64,000 bases of DNA from an uncultured Rothia sp. (GCA_946222285.1 CAMIIP010000001.1:272766-336765), one strand, 5' to 3'. Numbered from the stretch's first letter, positions 39,917-50,284 are shown. A program made the numbers and translations. The notes: generated by a model from the letters alone, not told the origin.

Positions 39917-41605
39917 CTATCCCGAAAAATTTGCGTCCTGAAGCGAGACGTCAAGCCGTGACCAGCGTCCGTCAAGAAGGGTATACACACTGGAATCTTT
40001 AGTGTGTGCCAGGGCAGTATCGTTACCGGAAGCCGCTGTTACATCTACCAGCCCTTCAAGGGGTTCAATTTCTTTCGTCTCACCCGAGAGGTAAGCAATA
40101 TGCGCACTACCATCGTCATAGTTAGCAAGCAACAGGGACGAATCACTATACCAGTGAGCGTCAGAGACCTGACCAGAGCTGGCGATTCGGACCGGTTGCA
40201 GTAGTCCTTTCGGTTTGTTTTCTGAATTGCGGCGAATTCCGGCAATCCATACTGCAGTAGATTCACCGCTTTGAGTAACAATTGCAGCACGCGTACCATC
40301 GCGAGAAATTCGCAAAGATTTCACGCTATAGCCCTTCAGCCAATCGGCTTGAATATCGATGCTCTGATCGCTCTCTGATGACCCAGTAGCAACCGCTTTT
40401 ACCTCTGCATTTTCGGTGGAAGACCACAGCCATTGGTACTGATCAAAAGAAGGTTGGGTGAGCCCTTCTCCCGTTATCCCAGTACTTCGCGTGTTTGCAT
40501 TGACCCAGCTCAAGGAATTTCTTTCAGCATTCAAGAAAGCAAAATTCTGACGTTTATACCCCATTGCCGGCGATTGCATCGTTTCGTTAGAGGTATAAAT
40601 CGTCGTTTGCTCATCATCGCTCAGAATATCGTTGCTGAGCACCAAATCTTTACCGGAGAATCCAATAACTTGCTGGTCTACCTCTGGGTTGACTTCCGGT
40701 GCAACGTATTTTTCCAATCCACTATCATTCATTGGCTGGTCTTCTACCGAGAGTTGCACCGCTTGAATTCCGTTGAGCTGTGAAAGGGTCTGAGTGAGTT
40801 GAGTCTTGAAATGCTCAGTGTCCAAATTAGAAAGACTAGAAGCAGATTGGTCTGTGCTCACATCGACTGCAGCGGTTCCCCCATTGACAGGAACAGAGTT
40901 TCGATTAAGTACAGTATCGGTAGGAACAGCAGTGCTCACAGCACCTTTAAGATAAGGAGCTGGCCCCTGCAAGAGAACCCTGACCAAAGAAGTTGCCACG
41001 GTACTTCGATCGGCAAACCACCTGATATCTGGAACAGCATAGGTGAAGGTCGGATCATAGAAATACAGGGTGAAAGGTGCGAATACTTGGTCAAAGGATG
41101 AGAGAGCAAGAACGGTTGTATTGGGCGCAGATGAAATTCGCCATTGACCTTCAACCTCTTCAAGTTTGATATCAAGTTCCTGGTTCTCAGCAGTATCATA
41201 AGAGGTTGCTAAACCTCGATTATCTATAGAAGTAGAAACAGGTACGTTCACAGAATATGTTTGACCTTGATTTTTATGATTAATAGAAATGGGGGCATCA
41301 TGTACTAGGGTTTTCTCATCGGGTTGCCAAGAGTCAGCAAGACTGGGGGTGAGAAATTCGCGTGCCACCGTGTAATCGTCGGTCGCTCCCACTCCAGCTT
41401 CGATAAAGCCACGAACAACTTCTTCTGGACTCGCGTTTTCAGCTGGTCCCTCAGCTACAAGTTGGCCAGTGTTTTCCGTTGCGCTTTGAGCAGGATCCGC
41501 ATAATGATTAACATTTCCGTCACTGGGAATCGAGCCACAGCCGGTGAGAGAAATTAATAACACTACAATCGCGCTAGTAGAACGAAATAGCAGTTTTCTA
41601 CCCAT
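39917..41605 (-). CDS. lpqB: Lipoprotein LpqB, MtrAB-associated
   Basis: Exported lipoprotein that interacts with the sensor kinase MtrB and affects its signalling. The 562-residue precursor has a lipoprotein signal: MGRKLLFRSTS, hydrophobic core AIVVLLIS and lipobox LTGC with Cys23. A GerMN domain (about 190-310) and a C-terminal beta-propeller-like region follow. The ATG at 41603-41605 overlaps the mtrB stop by 8 nt and is preceded by AAGGAAAACG. The mtrA-mtrB-lpqB order is the standard actinobacterial one. Confidence 0.92.
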   Translation of the reverse strand: MGRKLLFRSTSAIVVLLISLTGCGSIPSDGNVNHYADPAQSATENTGQLVAEGPAENASPEEVVRGFIEAGVGATDDYTVAREFLTPSLADSWQPDEKTLVHDAPISINHKNQGQTYSVNVPVSTSIDNRGLATSYDTAENQELDIKLEEVEGQWRISSAPNTTVLALSSFDQVFAPFTLYFYDPTFTYAVPDIRWFADRSTVATSLVRVLLQGPAPYLKGAVSTAVPTDTVLNRNSVPVNGGTAAVDVSTDQSASSLSNLDTEHFKTQLTQTLSQLNGIQAVQLSVEDQPMNDSGLEKYVAPEVNPEVDQQVIGFSGKDLVLSNDILSDDEQTTIYTSNETMQSPAMGYKRQNFAFLNAERNSLSWVNANTRSTGITGEGLTQPSFDQYQWLWSSTENAEVKAVATGSSESDQSIDIQADWLKGYSVKSLRISRDGTRAAIVTQSGESTAVWIAGIRRNSENKPKGLLQPVRIASSGQVSDAHWYSDSSLLLANYDDGSAHIAYLSGETKEIEPLEGLVDVTAASGNDTALAHTKDSSVYTLLDGRWSRLDVSLQDANFSG

Positions 41606-43352
41606 CGTTTTCCTTCTTTGAGATTCGCTCATGACTAGGTGTTAGCTCAGGAATATCCTGCTCATGATCTAAGTACGTAAGCTGTGATGATCCTTTCCTG
41701 TACCGCTTGTCCGGGGTTTCGCCGTCAGATTCGCTCTCCGGCTCGCCGGTAAGGAGAACGGGAGAGTCGCCCATTTCTAGAGACTGTTGGAGGGGCATAG
41801 TAAGCCTAAAGCTCGCGCCTTCTCCCAAACGACCCCATGCTTCTAGAACGCCGTGATGCAAACGAACGTCTTCAGCAGCAATGGATAGCCCCAGGCCTGT
41901 TCCGCCGAGAGTACGTTTACGAGAAGGATCTGCTCGCCAGAAGCGGTTAAAGACCTGATGAAGATGTTCAGGTTTCATGCCCACTCCGTGATCGCGCACG
42001 GTCAGCCCCACTGTAGTTTGGTTACAGGCAACATAAACGTCGATGGGTTTGCCTTCGCTGTGTTCAACGGCGTTAAAGAACAGGTTACGCAGAACTCGCT
42101 CAATCCGGCGGTGATCCATCTCCACCATAATTTGCTGATCCGTCGTATGAATATTGAGTTCGGTGCCGGTACGTACCAAGTGCGGTTGCACTTCCAGCAG
42201 AACATCATCGATTACCGCTAAAAGATTGTGAGGCGCAGTATCCAAGGTTGCTGATCCTGCATCGAAGCGAGAGATTTCCAGAAGGTCGGCCAGGAGCGTG
42301 TCAAAACGATCAACCTGGTGGTACAAGAGCTCAGTAGGACGACGGTAGGCTGGGCCGAAATTTTCACGAGCGTTATAGAGCAACTCGGCTGCCATACGTA
42401 CCGTTGTCAGCGGAGTTCGAAGTTCGTGAGAGACATCAGAGACAAATTGTTGTTGCATGCTTGAGAGTGTCTCTAACTGGGAAATTTGGTTCTGTAGACC
42501 ATCGGCCATTCGATTAAAAGAATGACCCAGTCTAGCCGTTTCGTTCTGTCCGCGCACTATAACACGGCGATCGAGCTCTCCCCCAGCAAGCTTTTCAGCG
42601 GTTATAGCAGTAGAAGCAACAGGGCGAACCACCGTCCGGGTTACTACCCACACAATCGTTAGCACTACCATCAGCAGAATTAGAAAGGCAATAAGAATTA
42701 CCACATTGATATAGCGCATCGTCTGTTGCGAGGCCGAGAGGTCGTAGACCAGATACAAGCCATAGTCAGGATTCTGATGAATCTTAATAGAGGTGCCTAC
42801 AAAAAGAACGGGGTGAGTAGTTCCGTTACTGTTGATGCTTGAAGACTGCCAGTATATTCCTCCGCTATCTTCGCGAACTGCCTGATCCAAATCATCGGGT
42901 ACCATATCGGGCGTTACCAACGAAGATTGGCTATGCGCAGTAATCGAACCCGGATTATTTTTATCCCCATGAGGAATAAGAACCCATTGCCTACTCGATT
43001 CGCTCCCATCGACTTCTAACACGGTCAGAAACCGCAGAACGTCCCGTTCGATCTCAGAATTTGCCGTAGCTTCAGAGCTATCCAGGAGAGATTGAACGTT
43101 GGTAAAGCCGCTTTTTGATTCTTCGAGGGCTTGGTTCAATCGTCCAGTAAAAAGAGAATTAGCAATCTGATGGGTTAAAAACGAACCCACAAAGATAAAA
43201 GCAACCATCATCATCATGCCCGCGGCCATCACGGCACGAAATTGCAACGATTGTTTCCACAGTTGCCGGATCGTTTGCAAAGGATGACGGCGCATGTTGA
43301 GATCAGCGGGAACAGCAACATTCGTCTGAGGCAGAGGTTCAGTAATGGGCAC
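41598..43352 (-). CDS. mtrB: Sensor histidine kinase MtrB
   Basis: Membrane sensor kinase of the MtrAB system that links cell-wall synthesis and division to osmotic state. The 584 residues contain two membrane helices (AVMAAGMMMMVAFIFVGSFL at about 38-57, and VVILIAFLILLMVVLTIVWV at about 218-237) enclosing an extracellular sensor domain. HAMP follows, then HisKA with FVSDVSHELRTPLTTVRMAA (His about 308), and HATPase with NLFFNAVEHS and GGTGLGLSIA. GTG start, 8 nt after the mtrA stop. Confidence 0.95.
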   Translation of the reverse strand: MPITEPLPQTNVAVPADLNMRRHPLQTIRQLWKQSLQFRAVMAAGMMMMVAFIFVGSFLTHQIANSLFTGRLNQALEESKSGFTNVQSLLDSSEATANSEIERDVLRFLTVLEVDGSESSRQWVLIPHGDKNNPGSITAHSQSSLVTPDMVPDDLDQAVREDSGGIYWQSSSINSNGTTHPVLFVGTSIKIHQNPDYGLYLVYDLSASQQTMRYINVVILIAFLILLMVVLTIVWVVTRTVVRPVASTAITAEKLAGGELDRRVIVRGQNETARLGHSFNRMADGLQNQISQLETLSSMQQQFVSDVSHELRTPLTTVRMAAELLYNARENFGPAYRRPTELLYHQVDRFDTLLADLLEISRFDAGSATLDTAPHNLLAVIDDVLLEVQPHLVRTGTELNIHTTDQQIMVEMDHRRIERVLRNLFFNAVEHSEGKPIDVYVACNQTTVGLTVRDHGVGMKPEHLHQVFNRFWRADPSRKRTLGGTGLGLSIAAEDVRLHHGVLEAWGRLGEGASFRLTMPLQQSLEMGDSPVLLTGEPESESDGETPDKRYRKGSSQLTYLDHEQDIPELTPSHERISKKENDG

Positions 43353-43360
43353 TCAGAATC

Positions 43361-44050
43361 CTAATAATGCGCTTTATCAGATATGGTTTTGTAACCGACA
43401 CCGCGAACAGTCAGAACAATCTGGGGATTTTCAGGATCATGTTCAATCTTCGAACGAAGACGCTGAATATGAACATTGACCAGTCGTGAATCTACCGATT
43501 TCTCATAGCCCCACACCTTATCGAGCAAACTTTCACGCGTCATCACTTGCCCTGGCTGACGTGCCAGATTAGCGAGAAGATCAAATTCCAGCGGAGTCAG
43601 AGCTATGACCGAGCCATCGCAAGTAACGGTGTGACCGGCTAAATCGATTTCTAAACCACCAACTTTGAGAGTATCTCCGGTGTGATCGTCTTTGGGACGC
43701 AAACGGGCACGAACACGAGCAAGAAGTTCTGCGGGTTTAAAAGGTTTAGCAATGTAATCGTCGGCACCCGCTTCAAGTCCACGAACTACGTCTTCGGTAT
43801 CGCTTTTGGCGGTCAACATAATAATCGGTACATCTGATTCCTGACGAATCTGAGTACATACTTCAATACCGTTCATTCCTGGCAACATGAAATCTAGCAA
43901 AATCAAATCAGGATTATTACTTCTGAAGGCATCAGCTGCCTGGTCTCCAGTTTCACAGATTACCGTTTCAAAGCCCTCTTGAGCTAGAACAATACCAACC
44001 ATCTCTGCCAGTGCATCGTCGTCGTCAACGACCAATATGGTTGAACTCAT
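43361..44050 (-). CDS. mtrA: Response regulator MtrA
   Basis: OmpR/PhoB-family regulator, 229 residues: receiver domain with the acidic pocket VVDDDD, phosphoacceptor Asp53 in LILLDFMLPGMNG and Lys in YIAKPFKPAELLARV, then a winged-helix DNA-binding domain (LTPLEFDLLANLARQPGQVM and VNVHIQRLRSKIE). ATG 44048-44050 follows AGGAGAACT; the six-residue extension to 44068 is not needed. First gene of mtrA-mtrB-lpqB. Confidence 0.96.
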   Translation of the reverse strand: MSSTILVVDDDDALAEMVGIVLAQEGFETVICETGDQAADAFRSNNPDLILLDFMLPGMNGIEVCTQIRQESDVPIIMLTAKSDTEDVVRGLEAGADDYIAKPFKPAELLARVRARLRPKDDHTGDTLKVGGLEIDLAGHTVTCDGSVIALTPLEFDLLANLARQPGQVMTRESLLDKVWGYEKSVDSRLVNVHIQRLRSKIEHDPENPQIVLTVRGVGYKTISDKAHY

Positions 44051-44119
44051 AGTTCTCCTATCCAACAAAACAATCTATCTCATCTTAGCGGGGTAGCTTT
44101 TCTTGGAAAGGCTATGAAC

Positions 44120-45160
44120 CTAGTTGTCTTGAGCAATTTCAGATAAAGCCCGTGCCAGTTCGGTTAAATCTCCAAGTACTGCGGTTGCTTGAGTCGGAGA
44201 AAGTTGTGAAAGATCGCCGTCTTCGGTCAGAGTAACCTGACTCAGCGCAGAAGCTGGAAGTCCGATATTTCGCCATGTTTTCCAGAAATGAAAAGCTTGT
44301 TCTACAAGTGGTTTACACTGGTTAAGAGATACCGCACCCAGCCAAACCTGCTGATTACTTTCTACCAACCAGGCAATTTTCTCCCAGTCGTACTCCGTAA
44401 GATGTTCTAGAGAAATAGTACTGGCCTGTGCAACAAAAGTTAGCTTTTTCAAATAATCAAAGGGCACAGAGTTTATAGCCAGTTCAACGTTTTGACTCTT
44501 TAGCTCTGAAGCAAGTAGCTCATAACTTTCTTCAAGGGTTTGTACCGGTATAGCCCTATGAGTTCTGAACCCGCTAGCGGTTTTTATAGTGCCACGTAGA
44601 GCAGATTCTAGTGCAGATTCATTCCACTGAATCACGATACTCTCACCAGGAACCGCTTCTTGTAAGAGTCTCAGCCACGGTTCAAGTCCAGCTATCAAAG
44701 AATCCCGAATATCTCGAACAGCCCCAGAATCGGAAATAGCCCGTTCTCCATTAGGCAGATAAAGCGACGCCGCCAGCGTGATTGGACCAGTGAGCTGAAG
44801 TTTAAAGGCGTGACCTGATCCGCTTTCTTTCCCCACAGTATCAGCGAGAGCGTTGAGATCTGAGGCAAAGAGCGAGCGTGCTTTCTGTCCCTCACGCGAA
44901 AAACCGTTAACTATTCGCCAGCCGAAGGACGCGCCGTCTGCATCGAGCCCATCAAGACAGGCAATAGTTCGAGCCAGTGTTGACGAGGCATAACCACGTT
45001 CGGTTTGAATAGGTAAGAAGGGAAGGTGGGGCGCTCCGAGTTCCCCTCGTACTCTGTTGAGAGCATCCACCATATCGGTTCCCGGCCAATTTCCTAGACC
45101 GGTTGCTCGTACAAAGTATCGAGTATCGAAAGTAGGGGGCGGCGAACTCTCTTGCGACAC
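44120..45160 (-). CDS. MetE-like (cobalamin-independent methionine synthase fold) protein
   Basis: A 346-residue protein that aligns by eye with the C-terminal barrel of MetE (RATGLGNWPGTDMVDALNRV, FKLQLTGPITLAASLYLPNG, QWNESALESALRG). It belongs to a short actinobacterial group (Rv3015c-like) near mnmA. The methionine synthase zinc ligands are not apparent: the usual HxC stretch reads LAINSVPFDYLKK. A transmethylation role is therefore doubtful and the true reaction is unknown. The GTG start follows AGGAGGTCTT. The chorismate mutase gene is just upstream. Confidence 0.75.
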   Translation of the reverse strand: MSQESSPPPTFDTRYFVRATGLGNWPGTDMVDALNRVRGELGAPHLPFLPIQTERGYASSTLARTIACLDGLDADGASFGWRIVNGFSREGQKARSLFASDLNALADTVGKESGSGHAFKLQLTGPITLAASLYLPNGERAISDSGAVRDIRDSLIAGLEPWLRLLQEAVPGESIVIQWNESALESALRGTIKTASGFRTHRAIPVQTLEESYELLASELKSQNVELAINSVPFDYLKKLTFVAQASTISLEHLTEYDWEKIAWLVESNQQVWLGAVSLNQCKPLVEQAFHFWKTWRNIGLPASALSQVTLTEDGDLSQLSPTQATAVLGDLTELARALSEIAQDN

Positions 45161-45183
45161 AAGACCTCCTGGCAGTTGTTGCT

Positions 45184-45552
45184 CTAGTTAGTTGACTCTC
45201 TAGCTATTTTCTCATGGTGTTTATTAACTTCAGAAATAATGAAATTAAGAAATTGCTCAGCGAATTCAGGATCCAAATCAGCTGAAACTGCTAAGGATCG
45301 TAACCGTTTGATCTGTTCCTCTTCTCTGTCCGGGTCGCCAGCAGGCAGAGAATATTCCGCTTTAAGGTGCCCTACACGCTGAGTCGCTCTAAACCGTTCA
45401 GCGAGTATATGAACCAGAGCCGCGTCTAAGTTATCAATAGAGTTTCGTAATTTTTGCAACTCTTGAATTGCGGTGTTCTCAAGATCGGTTTGCTGTTCAG
45501 AATCAGAAAGTTTTGTTTCTGCAGGGGAAGATTTCTCTGATGATTCGTTCAT
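45184..45552 (-). CDS. Chorismate mutase (AroQ type)
   Basis: A 122-residue all-helical AroQ protein converting chorismate to prephenate for Phe/Tyr synthesis. The core is LQKLRNSIDNLDAALVHILA, then AERFRATQRVGHLKAEYSLP, with active-site Arg and Lys at the usual places, and EEEQIKRLRSLAVSADLDPE. The first 30 residues are polar and unconserved. GGAGCACC precedes the ATG. It lies 57 nt downstream of mnmA and 23 nt before the MetE-like gene, likely in one transcript. Confidence 0.9.
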   Translation of the reverse strand: MNESSEKSSPAETKLSDSEQQTDLENTAIQELQKLRNSIDNLDAALVHILAERFRATQRVGHLKAEYSLPAGDPDREEEQIKRLRSLAVSADLDPEFAEQFLNFIISEVNKHHEKIARESTN

Positions 45553-45609
45553 GGTGCTCCATCTTAGAGGAAGAGAGCAGACATTCCTTATCCCGTCTCA
45601 CACAGTAAA

Positions 45610-46803
45610 TTAGCCAGCTACAATATCGGCGCGGTCCAGAGAGTAAGCACGGTTGATGGTTGCCTGCCCTAAAACTCGTGTACCCTGATACATCACCATA
45701 GTTTGACCGGGAGCCACGCCGCGTAGTCCTTCTTTGAGCCGTACGATTACTTCGAGGCGGAGAGCCTGAAGTTCTTCGGATTCGTCGTCTGGAACCCATT
45801 CCATATGCGCTAATGAAAGAACCGGGTCTGCATGCGCACGCACCTGGGTAGTTACCTCGAACTCTGCGCTCTGTGTTCCCACCTGAGGAGTTTCTTCCAG
45901 AAACCGGCTTACCTCTGCAATGGGCAAGCCTGCCCATGTTGCACGGATTCCACGAATTTCGTCGATAGCCAGAAGCTCACGAGGGCCAACGATGACCTCG
46001 TTAGTTTTTGGTTTCACTTCTAAAACAAAACGGGGTTTCCCATCTGCGGCGGGTTTGCCCAGAGCCAAGCCTTTCCGCTGCCCTACGGTAAAAGCTTGAG
46101 AGCCAGTATGCTGACCGAGCACATTGCCCTCGGTATCTTTAATATCGCCCTGGCGAAGAGCTATATGATCGCCCAACCAAGCGCGAGTATCGCCTTCGGG
46201 AATGAAGCAAATATCGTAAGAATCAGGCTTTTTTGCTACTGAAAAACCGCGTTCAGCAGCTTCCGCGCGCACCTCATCTTTCGAAGGGGTATCTGCTAGC
46301 GGGAACCACGCATGTTTGAGTTGCTCGTGAGTCAGTACCCCCAGCACATAAGACTGATCTTTTGCCCAGGTAGCGGCACGGTGTAATTCGTGGTTTCCGT
46401 TTTCGTCCGATGTCACTTTAGCGTAGTGACCTGTCACAACAGCATCAAATCCCAAAGCCACAGCCTTTTCCAACAGAGCTGCGAATTTGATTTTTTCGTT
46501 GCATCTCATACATGGGTTGGGGGTACGACCGTGCTCATATTCAGAAATAAAATCATCGACCACGTCTTCTTTAAAACGCTCCGAAAAATCCCATACGTAA
46601 AAGGGAATCCCCAGCTTGTCGCACACGCGTCGAGCATCCATGGAATCTTCAATAGTGCAACAGCCACGGCTACCCGTTCGCAAAGTGCCGGGCATTCGTG
46701 AGAGCGCAAGGTGAACACCAACGACGTCGTGCCCCGCTTCTACCGCGCGAGCCGCGGCAACTGCCGAGTCAACGCCGCCGCTCATAGCAGCCAAAATCTT
46801 CAT
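45610..46803 (-). CDS. mnmA: tRNA-specific 2-thiouridylase MnmA
   Basis: Puts sulfur on the wobble uridine of tRNA-Glu, Gln and Lys using sulfur from a cysteine desulfurase. The 397-residue product begins [20 protein letters not shown] with the PP-loop. The catalytic cysteines are in [15 protein letters not shown] and [16 protein letters not shown] 46801-46803 follows AAGGAGAATACATTC; the open frame upstream to 46905 is leader. The cysteine desulfurase gene upstream is the presumed sulfur donor. Confidence 0.96.
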   Translation of the reverse strand: MKILAAMSGGVDSAVAAARAVEAGHDVVGVHLALSRMPGTLRTGSRGCCTIEDSMDARRVCDKLGIPFYVWDFSERFKEDVVDDFISEYEHGRTPNPCMRCNEKIKFAALLEKAVALGFDAVVTGHYAKVTSDENGNHELHRAATWAKDQSYVLGVLTHEQLKHAWFPLADTPSKDEVRAEAAERGFSVAKKPDSYDICFIPEGDTRAWLGDHIALRQGDIKDTEGNVLGQHTGSQAFTVGQRKGLALGKPAADGKPRFVLEVKPKTNEVIVGPRELLAIDEIRGIRATWAGLPIAEVSRFLEETPQVGTQSAEFEVTTQVRAHADPVLSLAHMEWVPDDESEELQALRLEVIVRLKEGLRGVAPGQTMVMYQGTRVLGQATINRAYSLDRADIVAG

Positions 46804-46876
46804 GAATGTATTCTCCTTGTGCGGGGTTGTTCCCCTAAAATCTGTGCTACCAAAATCGGCAGTTCTGACAAGTGTT

Positions 46877-48118
46877 TTAGTGCCAAACTTGGGCGTCAGG
46901 AGCATGCGCGGCTAGCCCCGCTGAATGTGCCTGTTCAAAGGCGGCAGGTAGAACGTCTAAAAGTTTCTCGATATCTGCCTCGGTCGTGGAATGTCCCAGA
47001 GTAAAACGTTGAGCGCCGCGTGCTACGTTTTCTTCTACCCCCATGGCCAGAAGAACGTGGGAAGGGCGAGGAACGCCGGCATTGCAAGCAGAACCAGTGG
47101 AACTTTCCACTCCCGCCATATCGAGTAAAAAGAGAAGCGAATCTCCCTCGCATCCTTCAAAAGTGAAATGAGCATTAGAAGGCAGTCGCTTTTGCGGTCC
47201 TTTTTCAATAATTTCTAGATCAGTCTCTGGTTGAGGTCCTCGTAGTGTTGCTTGAGGAAGCTCAGTTTTTATCGCTCGAATCATCTTGTTGCGAAGGAGC
47301 GCTATCCGCCGAGATTCTTGAGCAAGATGTTCGCTACCCCAAGCTGCTGCCACGCCGAAACCGACTATCGCCGGAGCATCGATAGTGCCCGATCGCACAG
47401 ATCGCTCTTGACCACCGCCGTGCTGAACCGGAATCATTTTCGCCTGGCGTTTAGCTATCAGAGCGCCTACTCCTATAGGCCCACCAATTTTATGGGCTGA
47501 AATAGCCAGAGTATCTACCCCGGACTCTCGGAAATTCAGGGGTACTGCGCCAAAAGCCTGCACCGCATCTGTGTGCAGGGGGATTCCAAAGGTCTCTGCA
47601 ATGGTAGAAATTTCGTGAATGGGCTGAATGGAACCGACTTCATTATTTGCCCACATCACAGCAATAAGAGCCACTGAATCTGGATCATCCGCAATCAAAT
47701 CACGAACAATCTGCGGGTCAACTATTCCTTCGTCGTCTACAGGAATCCATTCAATCGTGGCGCCCTCGTGCTTCTCTAAAAATTCCGCTGCTTCAGACAC
47801 CGCGTGATGCTCAATAGAAGAAATCAAAATACGGCGAGCACGTGGGTTCTGTTCGTGTCGATGCCAGTAAAGACCTTTAACCGCCAGATTATCAGCTTCG
47901 GTTCCCCCGGAAGTAAAGATAACCTCTGCAGAATCACACCCCACAGCCGCTGCTACTTGCTCCCGAGCGATCTCCACAGCAGCCCGAGCGCGCCGTCCTG
48001 CTGAGTGGAGGGAAGAGGGATTGCCGCCAACACGCATTTGCTCTGCTACCGCTTCGACCACGGGCCCGAGAACATCGGTGGTCGCGGCGTGGTCTAGGTA
48101 GACACAGGTTGAACTCAT
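46877..48118 (-). CDS. iscS: Cysteine desulfurase (NifS/IscS type)
   Basis: PLP enzyme releasing sulfur from cysteine for tRNA thiolation and iron-sulfur clusters. The 413 residues show [20 protein letters not shown] at the N-terminus, the PLP lysine in [20 protein letters not shown] (about residue 210), and the catalytic Cys in [19 protein letters not shown] (about 342). It directly precedes mnmA, mirroring Rv3025c-Rv3024c. AAAGGCAG precedes the ATG. Confidence 0.94.
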   Translation of the reverse strand: MSSTCVYLDHAATTDVLGPVVEAVAEQMRVGGNPSSLHSAGRRARAAVEIAREQVAAAVGCDSAEVIFTSGGTEADNLAVKGLYWHRHEQNPRARRILISSIEHHAVSEAAEFLEKHEGATIEWIPVDDEGIVDPQIVRDLIADDPDSVALIAVMWANNEVGSIQPIHEISTIAETFGIPLHTDAVQAFGAVPLNFRESGVDTLAISAHKIGGPIGVGALIAKRQAKMIPVQHGGGQERSVRSGTIDAPAIVGFGVAAAWGSEHLAQESRRIALLRNKMIRAIKTELPQATLRGPQPETDLEIIEKGPQKRLPSNAHFTFEGCEGDSLLFLLDMAGVESSTGSACNAGVPRPSHVLLAMGVEENVARGAQRFTLGHSTTEADIEKLLDVLPAAFEQAHSAGLAAHAPDAQVWH

Positions 48119-48249
48119 GAAGGCTGCCTTTTTGCGTTGAGATGTATTAGCTTGATTATCTTACGCGCTTTAGGCTTTCTGTCCCATGAGATGGTTCACC
48201 ATTTGCTCCACACTCGGTAGATCAGTAGTAATGCGAATACACTATAGGC

Positions 48250-48723
48250 GTGTTTAAGATTCTGTTCTATACCCCTGAAATTCCCGGTAACACCGGGAAC
48301 GCCATTCGCCTAGCTGCAATTACCGGTGCCGAATTGCACCTGGTTAAGCCGATCGGCTTCAATTTTGAAGATTCTCACCTGCGTCGTGCAGGTTTGGATT
48401 ATCACGATTTAGCGGTAATGACTGTGCACGAGAGTTTGGAGGAGGCTTGGGAGGCGCTTTTACCTGCGCGTGTTTTTGCTTTTACCACCACTGCGGAAAA
48501 AAATTTTGCCGACGTTGAATATCAGCAGGGTGATGTGTTGATGTTTGGCCCTGAATCTGTTGGTCTCCCCCGAGAGGTTCAGCAATCTGAGCAGATTACC
48601 GAGCAAGTAAAAATTCCTATGTTGCGGGGGCGTCGATCGCTTAACCTGGCTAATTCAGCGTCAATCGCTGTTTATGAAGCCTGGCGTCAACAAGGTTTTG
48701 CCGGTTCGTCCTTTAGCCAGTAG
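48250..48723 (+). CDS. trmL: tRNA (cytidine/uridine-34-2'-O)-methyltransferase TrmL
   Basis: SPOUT-class methyltransferase modifying the wobble ribose of tRNA-Leu. The 157-residue product has MFKILFYTPEIPGNTGNAIR at the start and the knot motifs LMFGPESVGLPREV and MLRGRRSLNLANSASIAVYE. No ribosome-binding site is visible before the GTG. A TTGCTC (48213-48218) and TACACT (48238-48243) pair sits so close to it that a leaderless transcript is likely. Confidence 0.92.
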   Translation: MFKILFYTPEIPGNTGNAIRLAAITGAELHLVKPIGFNFEDSHLRRAGLDYHDLAVMTVHESLEEAWEALLPARVFAFTTTAEKNFADVEYQQGDVLMFGPESVGLPREVQQSEQITEQVKIPMLRGRRSLNLANSASIAVYEAWRQQGFAGSSFSQ

Positions 48724-48740
48724 CTGCCCTTCATAGATAG

Positions 48741-48775
48741 AGTTGCCCACCTCGGTCGTTCTGAGGCGGGCAACT
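48741..48775. terminator. Bidirectional terminator between trmL and the HtrA gene
   Basis: AGTTGCCCACCTC (48741-48753) pairs with GAGGCGGGCAACT (48763-48775), one mismatch, followed by TTTTTA on the plus strand. Confidence 0.88.
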
Positions 48776-48790
48776 TTTTATTCGAACGCT

Positions 48791-50284
48791 TTACTTAGTA
48801 TCTTTGACATTGCCGACGGTGACATCAGTTTCTTCGGTAGAACTACCGCGTTGATATTTCACCTTGACAGTCGTATTGGGCGAGACTTGGCGTACTGCAG
48901 CTGTCAGCTCGTTTGCTTCGTTTATTCTTTGCCCGTTGAATTCGGTGATAACATCACCTTCGCGGAGCCCAGCATTCGCTGCGGGACCATCCTTACTGGT
49001 AGTACGAATGACGGCGCCGTCACCGAAAGCACCAGAGGAGTCGTCGTTACCCGGTGACGTAGCTACGGATGCGCCAAGGAAACCATGAGAGGCGTGTCCA
49101 TTATCAATAATTTCTTGGGCAATACGTTTGGCGTTGTTGATAGGAATAGCAAATCCTACGCCGATGTTGCCTGACGATGATTCAGAGGATGAAGAGCCAG
49201 CCGAAGCAATGGCTACGTTCACGCCGATGACATCACCCTGTGCGTTAACTAGCGCTCCACCGGAGTTACCGGGGTTCACTGCTGCGTCAGTCTGAATCAC
49301 GTTGATGGAAATAGTCGAGGAACTTTTATTGGGTGAGTTCTGACCCGGAATTTCAAACTGGTAGGGAGATTCTTGAGAACCTAAATCATCTGAGCTATCC
49401 GATTCTTGTGCAGGCGCTTCTGACGAAGCTACTTCGATAGTTCGGGAAAGAGTTGAGATAATGCCATCTGTAACCGTGTTTTGCAGTCCAAGTGGTGCTC
49501 CGATGGCCAACGAGGTATCGCCCACGTTGATTTTATCTGAATCTCCAAGGGTCGCCGGAGTAACTTCTAATCCGGCAGTATCAACTTTAATAACGGCAAG
49601 ATCATTCGTAGGATCGGTTCCTACCAAGGTTGCTTTTTTGACAGTACCGTCTGAAAGCTGCACCTCAATAGTGGCCTTGCTGGCTGCGCCATCCAGTGTT
49701 ACTACGTGAGTATTGGTGAGGATATGACCCTCGTTATCTAAAATGATGCCAGACCCGGAGCCCTGTCCAGATTTGGAGCTGACCCCAATGGTGACGACGG
49801 AGGGCGTAGCTTTCGCAGCTGCAGCAGTCACTTCATTGACTGATTCGGTGTTATTGACGATGGTTGTTCCCGCAGTGCTGGTACCTACAGTTGAGCTACT
49901 GTTTCCATCGGAGAGTAGAGCAGCTCCCGCTCCAGCACCTCCGCCTACCAGGGCGGCAATCAGGGCAGCGCTCAGCAAGGCAGTGGTGGTGTGTTTTTTC
50001 TTCTGCGATTCCCGCTTTTCGGAAAAATCGTTGTAGTCGTGCTGAGACCACTGCTGTATTTGCTCGTAGCCTGCGTGCTGTTCCTGGCGCTGTCCCTGTC
50101 CCGCGTACTGGCCTTCATAGCTAGGATTTTGCTGGGGTGGAAGCGGTGTTGTTGGGTCTTGCCCCTGCTGGTGCCAATCTTGTTGAGCGTTATGAGCAGA
50201 ATTTGCCGATGGATAGGAACCGCCCTCTGCCGGAGTATTACGACCAACGGGGTTTTGGTTTCCCTCCCAGGGTTTTTGAGACAT
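48791..50284 (-). CDS. HtrA/DegP-type membrane-anchored serine protease
   Basis: Envelope stress protease, 497 residues. A long Gln/Gly/Pro-rich cytoplasmic N-terminus (about 1-85) precedes one membrane helix (ALLSAALIAALVGGGAGAGA, about 105-125). Then comes a trypsin-like domain with the catalytic triad in HILTNTHVVTLD (His), TNDLAVIKVD (Asp) and NPGNSGGALVNAQGDVIGVN (Ser), and a C-terminal PDZ domain (GFLGASVATSPGNDDSSGAF onward). A Ser/Asp-rich insert lies in the protease domain. ATG 50282-50284 follows AAAGGACACC. It is divergent from the TPM-PspA pair. Confidence 0.93.
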   Translation of the reverse strand: MSQKPWEGNQNPVGRNTPAEGGSYPSANSAHNAQQDWHQQGQDPTTPLPPQQNPSYEGQYAGQGQRQEQHAGYEQIQQWSQHDYNDFSEKRESQKKKHTTTALLSAALIAALVGGGAGAGAALLSDGNSSSTVGTSTAGTTIVNNTESVNEVTAAAAKATPSVVTIGVSSKSGQGSGSGIILDNEGHILTNTHVVTLDGAASKATIEVQLSDGTVKKATLVGTDPTNDLAVIKVDTAGLEVTPATLGDSDKINVGDTSLAIGAPLGLQNTVTDGIISTLSRTIEVASSEAPAQESDSSDDLGSQESPYQFEIPGQNSPNKSSSTISINVIQTDAAVNPGNSGGALVNAQGDVIGVNVAIASAGSSSSESSSGNIGVGFAIPINNAKRIAQEIIDNGHASHGFLGASVATSPGNDDSSGAFGDGAVIRTTSKDGPAANAGLREGDVITEFNGQRINEANELTAAVRQVSPNTTVKVKYQRGSSTEETDVTVGNVKDTK

